Assembly (NCBI GenBank): GCA_024220525.1
Contig: JAMYWO010000422.1
Location: 1 to 28,581 of the forward strand
Reading direction: 5' to 3'
DNA: 28,581 nucleotides
DNA from: Cochliopodium minus
Lineage: Eukaryota; Discosea; Himatismenida; Cochliopodiidae
The translations under genes were made by a program, and so were the position numbers. This document shows positions 10,301-20,394 of this stretch, piece by piece. Positions within the stretch are counted from its first letter, which is position 1, and each line of letters starts with the position of its first letter. Below the pieces are notes generated by a model. That model was not told the DNA's origin. It saw only the letters and a list, made by a program, of their open reading frames with translations, and searched no databases.

Positions 10301-12625
10301 TTAATTTTTAATTATTTTTTAAAACATTTTATTTCTTTTATTTTTATATTTTTATTTCTATTTTAGATTTTTTGATTTTTATATTTTATATTTTATATTT
10401 TATATTTTATATTTTATATTTTATATTTTATATTTTTATATTTTTTATATTTTTTTTTATTTATTATTTATTATTTATTTTTTTATTTTATATTTTTATA
10501 TTTTATAATTAATTTATTATTTTATTATTATATTATTTTATATATTTATTTATTTTTTTGAAAAATTAAGGTCAGTTACAATTCTCTATGGAAGTACCAC
10601 CCAAAGAACTTTCAGATTTACAGTTTGACTGCTCTTTGAAAATTGACAAAAGAACCAATTTATGTCTTAATCCAACTCATTGCAATGGTTAAAAAAAAAA
10701 ATTTTTTATTTTTATTTTTTTATTCATTTATTTTATTTTATTTTATTTTATTTTATTTTATTTTATTTTATTTTATTTTATTTTATTTTATTTTATTTTA
10801 TTTTTCATTTTTCTTTTTTCCAAATCAGGATTTTGGCTGTGGAGAAGAGGAGTTAAGAATCTACAACATCTTCGAGCGTGATTATGAAAAAGTTAAAGTT
10901 GAAATACGAAACCTTTCTCAGGTATCCATTCTCACAATTTAATTTTTGGATTAATTAATTTATTAATTAATTTTATTTATTTTTTGAAATATTTATTTTT
11001 TATTTTAGGGTTTAAATTCAAATTTTTATAATTTTCAAACATATCTTGATTTATTTATTTTTAATTTCATTTATAATCTTTTAATTTATAATTTTTATTT
11101 TAAATTAATTTTATTTTTCCATTTTATTTTTTACTCTTTTTTTATTTTCATTTTATTAATTTTTATTTTTTATTTTCAAAATTTTTTATTGGGAAAATCA
11201 TTTTTTTTTTTTTTTTTTTACTTAAAATATTTTTAATTATTTTTTAAATTTTTTTTAAAGAATCTCTCAGAATTTCTACGCAACAAAAACTACATCTCGT
11301 TCTACATAGAAAAATCAAAGCCCTTCACACTAACCAAAGTGTCCCTCAACTTTTATTTTTATCAGAACGACGTGTTTTCTTACTTAGAAAAATCTCCCTT
11401 CGTCGATTCTCTACCTGAAGACAACAACCATACAAACTCCAAGCCTAAAATGTACACAGAAGCTTTTGAGTTGCAAGTTGAGAGCAGCATCTCTGTCAAC
11501 AAACTTAGGGATCTCGTAATTTTTTTTTTTTTTTTCTCAATTTTTTTTTCAATATTTTTTTATATTTGACTTTTTTTTTTTGTTTCAGTTTTTTTTTACT
11601 TTTTTTTTTTTTTTTTCATTCTGATCTTCCCATTTGTTAAATTTAGTTTAAAAACTCGTTTTTATTTACTCTAAAAAAAAATTTCTCTACACTAATAGGT
11701 TTACAGCCAATTAGATGCAATTAAAATACAAAAGCCTATATCCCCACTTCACTTGCGTTTGAGAGAAATATACGCCAATGTTCCGTAAAAACTCTTCGTT
11801 TTTTTTAAATTCTTTTAAATTATTTATTTATTTATTTATTTTTTTTTCTAAAAAAGATCTACCATCATCCCTAATTGTGATGAGCTCACTTTGTTGAATT
11901 GTGTCGATGGCATTGTGTACAATGGCAAACCTTTAGCTTTTCAAATCATTGAAGAGCCCGAGCCTGTCACATCCAAAAACAAATTTGTGGTATTATTCAA
12001 TTTTAAAAATTATTAGTATTCAAATTTTTTAATTTTTAATTTTTAATTTTTAATTTTTAATTTTTATAAATTAGTTTTTTGAAAATTATTAATTTTAAAT
12101 ATTAGGTCCCTATTGTACAAAGGTGGTATCCTAGCACCTTTACTTTTGGAGAGAGGGTGGAGATGGTTTTTGATATCACTACAACCACAGAAGATCTCAA
12201 AAAAATTTTGTCACTTAAATACAACATTCAAAATATTGGAATTTGCAAATCAAAAAGTGAACAATTTTGATTTAATTTTTTTTTTTTACAAATTTTAAAA
12301 ATTCTTTTTAGAGATCGAAAACTTTCATTCTGATATCAAAAATTTGATTTGGGATCCTTTGGTCCCTCTTTTCATCTCCAAAAAGAACACTGTAGGGAAT
12401 ATTTGCACTTCTCCTCTTTTTATGACTGATGGGCAGATTTTGTTTTTTAGGGATAACGATGAAAAGGAGAAGGTGCTAGATCAAAAAGAAAAAACCAAGT
12501 TGGAATCTTTTTCAAAAACAAATAAAGCGTAAACTCTTTTTAAAATTTATATGAAAATTTCAATTTTTTTTTTTATTTTCAATAGATTATCACTATATTC
12601 GCTCAAAGATAAAGGGAAAAAATAA
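7331..12625 (+). CDS. USP7-class ubiquitin-protease homologue lacking catalytic residues (pseudo-deubiquitinase)
   Basis: Seventeen inferred exons: 7331-7546, 7609-7690, 7752-7999, 8056-8274, 8321-8368, 8498-8735, 8929-9252, 9471-9685, 10058-10261, 10576-10687, 10829-10921, 11261-11515, 11699-11784, 11857-11989, 12106-12256, 12312-12528 and 12586-12625. They encode about 959 aa. Residues 1-72 look ubiquitin-like. Residues about 90-350 align with the USP fold: TGFVGIKN matches TGYVGLKN of USP7, then LQSL, DYYVKLL, SFPKYMFLYL and WYNY...YLIYRRK. The Cys box (GATCYMNS in USP7) reads RNSPIVP, and the His box (GGHYVVYL) reads TKFYGVYI, so the triad is lost. The tail (PIPDRILEE, VRIEEKKRKK, then tandem ubiquitin-like folds including LHLRLREIYAN and VQRWYPSTFTFGE) resembles the USP7/UBP12 C-terminus. 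No TRAF domain is present. A one-base frame break lies in exon 10. Confidence 0.85.
8321..8368 (+). other. Micro-exon (exon 5) of the USP7-like gene
   Basis: A 48-nt, phase-0 exon follows a strong polypyrimidine-CAG acceptor and ends at a GTTTAA donor (a GTGGTT donor three bases earlier would also keep phase). It encodes the stretch from RKEF to KKLFV, which supplies the beta-strands between FLYL and the F-x-x-L-D-L strand expected in USP folds. Without it the protein stays in frame but the fold is shorter, so alternative use is possible. Confidence 0.6.
10381..10434 (+). repeat. (ATATTTT)n minisatellite in intron 9 of the USP7-like gene
   Basis: About eight near-perfect copies of a 7-nt ATATTTT unit, followed by more degenerate TTATATTTT sequence to about 10560. 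The whole tract is intronic. Confidence 0.85.
10731..10803 (+). repeat. (TTTTA)n microsatellite in intron 10 of the USP7-like gene
   Basis: About fourteen consecutive TTTTA units occupy much of the 141-nt intron between exons 10 and 11, just upstream of the polypyrimidine tract and CAG acceptor at 10826-10828. Length change here could alter splicing, which is inference. Confidence 0.9.
12027..12066 (+). repeat. (TTTTTAA)n short tandem repeat in intron 14
   Basis: Five to six copies of a 7-nt TTTTTAA unit inside the intron between exons 14 and 15 of the USP7-like gene. Confidence 0.75.
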
Positions 12626-12755
12626 AATGAAAACTTTGTATACAGAAGATACAAACAACAAAAAGAAGAAATAAATTTTTATAAGTTAAATTAAGTTTTA
12701 TTGATGGTTTTTTTTTTGTTTTTAAAAAGATTCGAATAAAATATATTTTTAATAA

Positions 12756-15672
12756 TCATTCGATAATGATGGTATTACACAATTCCTCATCATGATCAGA
12801 GAGTTCAACTTCATTGTTGGATTCATAATCTACTTTCCATTCACCATCAACTTTGAAGCGATAGTAATGTTTACCAGGAGCCAAATCCAATTTGATTCCC
12901 CAGATTCCCTCATTATTTTTTTTCAATTCTTGTTCCTTCCATTCGTTGAATGAACCAGTGATGTAAACAGGAATGAGAGAATTGAGAGGATATTTGATAG
13001 TGAAATCGAAATCTTCGGGATTCTCTTCTTGTTGTTGATCTTCTTTTTGGGATTCTTCGGTGGTGGATTCTTCGGTTGGTTTGGAGGATTTGACAATGTT
13101 GCTCTCTTCTACCAATTCTTCCTCCTCTTCAACTTTTTCTTCACCATTGGAAGGTTTGGAGGATTTAACGATGTGGTTATCCTCTGCGATTTCTTCCTCT
13201 TCTTCGACGGTTGTGTTATTTTGTTTTTGATTTTTTTCTTCTTCTAATCTTTCCTTCTCAAGTCTCTCTTTCTCTAGTCTTTCTTTTTCTAATCTTTCCT
13301 TCTCAAGGCGTTCTTTCTCTTGTTTCTCTTTTTGTTCCTTTTCTAATCTTTCTTCTCTTGCTTCTCGTTTTGTTCTCTCTTCGATTCTTTCCTTCTCTTG
13401 TTTCTCCTTTTCTAATCTTTCCTTTTCAAGTCTCTCTTCTAAACTCTCTTTTCTAATCTTTTTTCTCGAGGCGTTCTTTTCTCTTGCTTTTCTTTTGTTC
13501 CTTCTCTAATCTTTTCTTTCTCTTGTTTCGTTTTGTTCTTTCGATTCTTTCCTTCTCTTGTTTCTCCTTTTCTAATCTTTCCTTTTCAAGTCTCTCTTTC
13601 AAGTCTTTCTTTTTCTAATCTTTTCTTTGAGGCGTTCTTCTCTTGTTTCTCTTTTTGTTCCTTTTCTAATCTTTTTTCTCTTGTTTCTCGTTTTGTTCTC
13701 TTTCGATTCTTTCCTTCTTGTTTCTCCTTTTCTAATCTTTCCTTTTCAAGTCCTCTTTCTCTAAACTCTTTCTAATCTTTTCTTCTCAAGGCGCTTTTTC
13801 TCTTGCTTTTCTTTTTGTTCCTTCTCAATGTTCTTTCTTTTCTTTCTCTTGTTTCTCCTTTTCGATTCTTTTCTTTCTTGTTTTTCCTTTTCAAGGCGCT
13901 CTTTCTCAAGTTTCTCCTTTTCTAATCTTTCCTTCTCGAGTCTCTCTTTCAAGTCTTTCTTTTTCTAATCTTTCTTTCTCAAGGCGTTCTTCTCTGTTTT
14001 TCTTGTTCCTTCTCGTTCTTCTCTTCTTCTTCTCCTTTCGATTCTTTCTTTTCTTGTTTCTCCTTTCTAATCTTTCTTTTTCAAGGCGTTCTTTCTCGAG
14101 TCTTTCTTTTCTAATCTTTCTTTTCTAATCTTTCTTTCTCTGTTTCTCTTTTGTTCCTTCTCAAGACGTTCTTTCTCTAACTTCTCCTTTGTTCTTTTTC
14201 TAATCTTTCCTTTTCAAGGCGTTTTCTCTTGCTTTTCTTTTGTTCCTTCTCTAATCTTTCCTTCTCTTGTTTCTCCTTTTCTAATCTTTCTTTCAAGTCT
14301 CTTTCTCAAGTCTTTTTTTCTAATCTTTCTTTCAAGACGTTCTTTCTCTTGCTTTTCTCTTTGTTCCTTCTCTAATCTTTCCTTCTCTTGTTTCTCCTTT
14401 TCTAATCTTTCTTTTTCAAGACGTTCTTTCTCTAATCTTTCTTTTTCAATTCTTTCCTTCTCTTGCTTTTCCTTTTCTTGCTTTTCTCTTTGTTCCTTTT
14501 CTAATCTTTCCTTCTCTTGTTTTTCCTGTTGCTCCTTTTCATTTTGTTCAGATTGGTTATCAGATGTATTCACAGGAGATTCAGTCTTGTTATCATTGGA
14601 TGGGGAGGATTCCTCGATCTTTTCCTCTCTCTTCTTGACGATGATCTTCTTAGGATCGGATGAGGTTTTCTTCTCAATGGTGATGGATTTCTTTGAAGGA
14701 GTGTTCTTATCCTTGGAGATGGTGATGGATTTTCTTTGATTGTTGGATGGGGAATCATTGGTATTGGTGGATGTAGATCTGCTTACAGTGATAGGTTGAA
14801 CAGTCAATTTATGATCTTTCAAGAATTCTTTCATTGCTTCCAAATCCTTCTCGTTTTGGATCTTTTCCAATTCTAATTTCTCTTCCTCTTGCTTCTTTCT
14901 GAGGATAGCTTGCTCATTGAGCTTTTTATTCTTTTGTTGGATCGCCCTCTCCTCGATCTGCCTTTGTTTTTCTTCTTCCTTTTGTTTCTTCTCTAATTTT
15001 AATCTATTTCTTTCAATTAGTCTTTGTTTCTTTTGTTCTTCCTCTCTTTTTTCCCTCAATTCTAAATTTGTGATGAAAAATTAGATAAAAATTATGTATA
15101 ATTTTTATAATTGAACAATGTATTATGTATAATGAAAATAAAAAAAATATTATATTGAAAATGTAAACGAATATTATGTATGAGTAATAATATGATCTGA
15201 TACAATATAAATAAATTTTTTTTAATCTTTTATAGTGATTAAACAAATAAAATATTATATTGAAAAGAAGTGATTTTAAAAAAATAATTTTACCTCTTTC
15301 TAATTCCATTCTCTCCAAATGAAGCTGTCTGTTTCTTGATTTCTCCTCTCTCCTCTCATTTTCCTCTTCCTCTCTTCTTTGCTTCTCTTCTTCTCTGATT
15401 CTCTTTCTTTCCTCGATATCCTCTTTCTTATCAGATAATTGGATTTGATTTTTTTGTGTGGATTGTTCTTGGCTCTTCTTTTTGGTATTTATGGGTTTAT
15501 TGTTTTTGTTTTTTGCTTTTTTTGTTTTTTCATTTCTGGTTTCTTTTTCCAATTGGCTGAAAAGATCGTAATATGTTCTTTTATCTGTATCATCATTCTG
15601 TCCTCCAAAATAATATAATACCAACAACAGCATAAAACATATAATAACTACAAGTGCCACCAATTCATACAT
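12756..15672 (-). CDS. Membrane-anchored protein with charged helical stalk and C-terminal AMPK-type glycogen-binding domain (CBM48)
   Basis: Two exons, 15672-15294 and 15061-12756, join in phase (G|AA). Residues 1-28 contain one hydrophobic segment (VALVVIICFMLLLVLYY) just after the first Met, probably a signal anchor. Next comes a very long Glu/Lys/Arg/Gln-rich region (REEEEN, EKERLEKE repeats) likely to form a single alpha-helix or coiled coil. The last ~85 residues are a CBM48 domain like that of AMPK beta. Glycogen-contact Trp residues are present in GSFNEW and VDGEW, with the RFKVDG strand and a typical end (CNTIIIE). The layout resembles vertebrate STBD1, a membrane anchor joined to a CBM20 glycogen binder, so a role in tethering glycogen to membranes is inferred. 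The frame is broken between about 13445 and 14330 inside the repeat. Both flanks are open and probably belong to one gene. Confidence 0.75.
13235..14540 (-). repeat. Coding GA-rich tandem repeats (EKERLEKE / EKQEKEQ units)
   Basis: The plus strand is almost pure C/T with units close to TCTAATCTTTCCTTCTC. The minus strand encodes repeated E-R-L-E-K and E-K-Q-E-K units of 15 nt (5 aa). At both edges (13235-13440 and 14340-14540) the units keep a single frame. Between them many units are shortened by one or two bases and the frame is scrambled. This is the stalk of the CBM48 protein. Confidence 0.85.
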
Positions 15673-16323
15673 TTTACTACATATATTTTTAAATTAACAT
15701 TAATGAATTTAATATTTTTATAAAATTATTTTTAAATAAGTTGGTGGATCCAATGAAATTGAGTTATATATATCAAGAATTATCTTTTTACCTTTAAAAA
15801 TATGATGAAAATTATGAATGAATTTTTTTTTATTTTATTGATTTAAGATTGGTAAATTTTTTTATTTTTTTTAATTGAAGTTTTTCTTCTTGCTTCCAAA
15901 ATATAATTGTTGAATGTTGTGAAACCATCATTTCTCAAAAAAGCATTTTTTTATGACTAATATATATATTTTTCTTTATTTTCTTATTATTAATTATTTC
16001 TTTTTTCCAATCAAATTAACTCATATTGGTGAAATTTATGTCCATTTTAAGATTCTGATTAAAATATTTTTGTCACAAGTGTAAAAAAATATGATGATTA
16101 TTCATTTTTTATTTCTGAGTCATCATTTTTAATAAAAAACATAAATAAATTTACTTTGGATACTTGTTTTCACAATTAGAAGATCTTCCAATTCGATTGA
16201 ATGGATCAACAAAATGTGATTAATATTTAAAATTGAAAAATTATTGATAAAACTTTAAAATTTAGTTCCAATTTGAAAGTTCTAAGGGATAAATAGTTTT
16301 AATAAATGGTCATATTTTCGGTT
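15673..16323. promoter_or_regulatory. 650-nt intergenic region, promoter side of the CBM48 gene and 3' side of a catalase
   Basis: AT-rich, with no ORF of note and no RNA gene seen. It must hold the promoter of the minus-strand CBM48 gene and the 3' end of the downstream catalase. One TGAGTCA (AP-1-like) heptamer sits at 16116-16122, but a single 7-mer is weak evidence. Confidence 0.35.
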
Positions 16324-18281
16324 TCACAAATACACATCTCTTGTAGTAGAAGAGGGAAGATCAGTTTCCAAACCTTGGGCAATTCTTTTTCCGTAGTTTT
16401 CGTCACACTTTGAAAATGATTCGATGACTTTTTGTTGAATTTCTTTTCTTGCAAACTTTAGGTGACCACAAATGTTCTCAATCAATCTCTTCCTGGCACC
16501 TTCATCAAATACTTTTCGATAAAGTTCTCCAGCTGTAAGTATTAATAATTTAAAAAACTTTAAAATTTCGTTCCAATGGAAAACATAAATTCTTTTAAAT
16601 AGTTTATAATTTCATTTTACCTTGAAAATAATCATCAATTTTAGAAAGACGAGGCAAATATTTTGAAACATATCCATCTACTTTAAATGGAGCGATAGTG
16701 TAAACTTTATTCTCATTAAGCTCGTCTTTAAAAGAGTTAGGCTCATAGTTCGGAAACCCAGAACCCTGATTCGTGTATGCCATAACGCCATCTCTTTGGT
16801 GGTTAAGACCAAATTTGGTTCTGTAAGGGCGATTAATTGGCAATTGGGTCCAGTTTCTCCCTAAACGATAATGAAGAGTGTCTGTGTAAGAAAACAAACG
16901 TCCTTGCAACATTTTATCAGGAGAAGGCTCTGTTATTTATTTTAAAAAAAAATTTATTTTAATTTTTTTAATTTTTTTTGTTAACCTATTCCCGGTACCA
17001 AGTGAGCCGGACTAAATCCTACTTGTTCTACTTCTGCAAAAAAATTTGTAGGGTTTCTGTTGAGAACAAGTTTCCCTATTTCTATCAAAGGATAATCGCT
17101 GTGGGGAACAACCTTTGTGATATCAAAAATGTTGATATGGTAGGTAAAAGCTTCCTCAAATGGTATGATTTGAAAGAAAAGAGTCCAAGTTGCTTCCTTT
17201 AAAAATCATGTTAAAAAAAAATAAAATAAAATCAAAAATCTACAAGTCCTTTGTCCAAGTGATTATACAAATCTCGTGTATTATAATCAGAATCAATGCC
17301 GGCAATTCTCTTACCTGAAAAAATATTATTATGAACAATGAAATAAAATTTAATATAAAATTAAACAAAAAATAACCTTCTTGATCAGTGAAAGTTTTGA
17401 TTCCAGAATCACTCTTGAAGTGCCACTTGGACCAAAACTGCTTCCCTTCAATATTGACCAGCTTGTATGAATGACCGCTGTATCCATTCATATGTCTTTT
17501 TTAAAAAGATTGAATAAAGTTATCATTTTAAAATAAATTTAAAATAAAACATGCCTGTATCCATCTACAATTCCTCTGTCACCAAACATATAAGTGAATT
17601 GATGTGTGGACTCTGGAATATTGCTCATGAAATCCCAATACATACTTGGATCAGGTAAGTTAGTTATAGGATTTCTTTTTTGACTGTGAATCAAATCTGG
17701 AAATTTCATTGGGTCCCTATTTTCAAAAAAAAAATTTATTTAAGTTCATAAAAAAAAAAAATGAATTTATTTACCTGATGAAGAAAACAGGTGTATTATT
17801 ACAAACCATATCTAAATTTCCTTCTTCGGTATAAAATTTGATTGCAAAACCTATTAAAGAGAAAAGATTTAATTTTTTTTGATTTTAAAAATTTGATACC
17901 TCTTGGATCTCTTATTGTCTCGGCAAATCCTCTTTCTCCTCTTACACTCGAAAACCTGACAAAAACTGGTGTCTTTTTCCCAACTTCGTTCATAAATTCT
18001 GCTTTAGTATACCTTTTCAAAAATAAATTAAAGTGAGAGTTTCAAAAAAAAGCTTATTACTTGGTTGCTTCACTTGATGTAACTTCAAAATATCCGTGAG
18101 CACCTGTACCTTGAGCATGTACTACCCTCTCAGGAATTCTTTCTTTATCAAATTGAGCTAATTTATCGATGAGATGAAAATCTTGGAGCAAGATAGGACC
18201 AAATTCTCCTACTGTCAAAGAGTTTTGGTTGTCATCAACTGGTGTTCCAATTGATGTGGACATAATTTTCGAGCCATCCAT
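16324..18281 (-). CDS. cat: Haem catalase, downstream copy, nine exons, no clear peroxisomal tail
   Basis: Exons 18281-18061, 18012-17900, 17850-17775, 17716-17555, 17495-17377, 17314-17244, 17196-16986, 16929-16621 and 16532-16324 sum to 1491 nt (496 aa), the normal small-subunit catalase size. It breaks down hydrogen peroxide to water and oxygen. Catalytic His55 lies in [12 protein letters not shown]. The distal Asn is in [10 protein letters not shown]. The haem-ligand Tyr is in [23 protein letters not shown] and MLQGRLF are also typical. The C-terminus ends DVYL, which is not a PTS1 signal, so this copy may be cytosolic (inference). Intron 4 has a GC donor (TACAG|GCATGT). The Gly usual before the active-site Asn pair is Cys here. 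It lies 273 nt downstream of a second catalase on the same strand, a tandem duplication. Confidence 0.95.
17496..17554 (-). other. GC-AG intron in the downstream catalase
   Basis: The only junction that restores the conserved GYRHMNGY sequence uses TACAG|GCATGT as donor and AAAAG|ACAT as acceptor. A nearby GT (GTTTTA) would shift the frame. The upstream catalase has no intron at this place. GC-AG introns are a known minor class of U2 introns. Confidence 0.8.
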
Positions 18282-18553
18282 TTTGTTTTGATCCTTTTTT
18301 TGATTTTTTTTTTTATTTATTTCTTTATTATATTTTTTTTCATTTTTTTTGACATAATTTTGGATAAAGGCAAAAATGTTTACATTGGAAAGATCAACTA
18401 AAAAGATATCCCATTTATAATTTATCGGCCAAATTTATTAAAAAGCAAAAAAAAAATTTTTTGAAGACCAATTTGCTGATAGTATTTTAAATAAGGCCAT
18501 AGATTCAAAATTAAATTTTTTTTATTTAAATAGTTGCCCAAAAGTAAATTATT
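18282..18553. promoter_or_regulatory. Spacer between the two tandem catalase genes
   Basis: 272 nt of AT-rich DNA between the stop of the upstream catalase and the start of the downstream copy. It should contain the 3' end of one and the promoter of the other. No distinct motif was recognised. Confidence 0.4.
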
Positions 18554-20394
18554 TTAAATTTTAGAGTTCAATCCTAAAGCCTCAGAGAGTCTTTTACCAT
18601 AGTCTTGGTCACACTTAGTGAAAATGGCAACAACACGCTTTTGGATGTCAACTCTAGCACCTCTCAAATTACCAGCAAGGTTGTTAATGAGGTTGGTTCT
18701 ATCTTGCTCATTCAAAACTCTGCGGTACAATTCGCCAGCTAAAAAGAATATCAAAAAAAAGTGAGCAAAATTTGTCAAAAAAAAAAAAAAAAGAAAAAGA
18801 AAAAAAAGAAACCTTGAAAATAATCATCAACTTTGGATAATCTATTTGGAGTTCTTGATACAAGTCCTTCTACTTTGAAAGGAGCAATGCTGTAGGACTT
18901 TTCTTCCTTTACACCGTCAAAGGAATTTGGTTCGTAGTTAGGTCCGCTGCCACCGTTGTCTCCGAATGCCATGAAACCGTCTCTTTGATGGTTAGGTCCA
19001 AGTTGGGATCTGTAAGGACGATTGATCGGTAATTGCAAGTAGTTGACTCCCAAACGATGTCTATGGGTATCAGGGTAGGAGAAAAGACGACCTTGAAGCA
19101 TTTTATCAGGAGATGCCTCTACAAAATGATTAGAAATTAAAATGAAATTCAGATATTAATTTTTTTTTTTTTACCAATTCCTGGAACCATATGAGAAGGA
19201 CTGAATGCAGATTGTTCCACTTCAGCAAAGTAGTTTACAGGATTTCTATCAAGGACCATTCTACCTATCTTGATGAGAGGATAGTCCTTGTGAGGGATGA
19301 TCTTGGTGACATCGAAGATGTTGATAGGATAGGTGAATGCATCCTCGAATGGGATGATCTGGAAGAAGAGAGTCCAAGATGCAACACCTCCCTTGTCGAT
19401 ATGCTCGAACAAATCACGAGTAGCCCAGTTAGGATCCTCACCAGAGAGTTTGGTGGCTTCCTTATCGGTGAAATTTTTGACACCACTATCTGTTTTGAAG
19501 TGCCATTTGGACCAGTATTGTTTTCCTTCAATATTCACCAATTTGAGTGTATGACTTGAATATCCATTCATGTGTCTATAACCCATTGGTGTACCTCTAT
19601 CTGAGAAGAGGATGGTGAATTGATGGGAGGATTCTGGATGGAAGCTCATGAAATCCCAGAACATATTTGGATCAGGAATGTTAGTTTGTGGATTTCTCTT
19701 TTGGGTATGAATGAAATCTGGGAATTTGAGAGGATCTCTGATATGATTCATTAAAAAAATTTTTTGATAAATTTATATGAATAGAACATGATAGTGTTAT
19801 CAAAGAACTCACAATTCCTAATAAATAGAAAAATATATGTTGAAAGAAAAATTTTTTGGTTACCTGATGAAGAATACTGGCGTATTGTTTCCAACCATGT
19901 CAAAATTTCCTTCTTCAGTATAAAATTTTATTGCAAATCCACTGAAAAAAAATAAAGGAATATATTAAAATCCCAAATATATCTAAAATTTTAATTTTTA
20001 CCGTGGATCACGAGCACTATCAGATGATCCCTTTTCACCTCCTACAGTAGAAAATCTGAGGAATAATGGAGTTCTCTTTCCAATTCCATTCAAGAATTTA
20101 GCTTTGGTAAACCTTTGATAAATCAAATTTAAAATTTATCTTGAGATGACAATCAAATATTTTATTTTACTTGCTTGCTTCATCAGTTAAAACTTCAAAA
20201 TATCCGTGAGCACCCGCTCCTTTGGCATGTACTACTCTTTCAGGAATTCTTTCTCTATCAAAATGAGCCAATTTATCGATGAGATGAAAATCTTGGAGTA
20301 AGATAGGACCAAATTCACCTGAAGTCAAAGAGTTTTGGTTATCTTCTACTGGTGTTCCATTGCTTGTTGTTAAAATTTTATTCTTATTGGACAT
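18554..20394 (-). CDS. cat: Haem catalase, upstream copy, six exons, C-terminal SKI (PTS1-like)
   Basis: Exons 20394-20171, 20112-20002, 19941-19864, 19737-19175, 19118-18813 and 18738-18554 sum to 1467 nt (488 aa). Catalytic His56 is in [12 protein letters not shown]. The distal Asn is in [14 protein letters not shown]. The haem Tyr is in [32 protein letters not shown] and [13 protein letters not shown] are further catalase signatures. It ends LNSKI, and SKI resembles the PTS1 peroxisome-import tripeptide (S-K-L type), so this is probably the peroxisomal enzyme. I chose the Met at 20394 because it aligns with the start of the tandem copy; an in-frame Met at 20451 would add 19 residues. All five introns have counterparts in the other copy (one shifted by about two bases). 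The gene is divergent from a bZIP gene. Confidence 0.95.

Noticed and set aside
10643-10942. A 99-aa plus-strand open frame spanning a (TTTTA)n tract
   Set aside because: It reads through an intronic microsatellite; only the ends are exon sequence of the USP7-like gene.
13029-13775. Plus-strand open frames rich in Phe, Leu and Ser over the C/T-rich tract
   Set aside because: They mirror the EKERLEKE repeats; composition alone explains them.
13235-14540. Regularly spaced repeats that might suggest a CRISPR array or satellite
   Set aside because: No constant repeat with unique spacers; the units are codon-periodic and code in frame at both edges.
16116-16122. TGAGTCA, a perfect AP-1-type bZIP site
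   Set aside because: A single 7-mer lying 3' of a catalase and about 450 nt upstream of the CBM48 gene start. It is not in a catalase promoter and could arise by chance.
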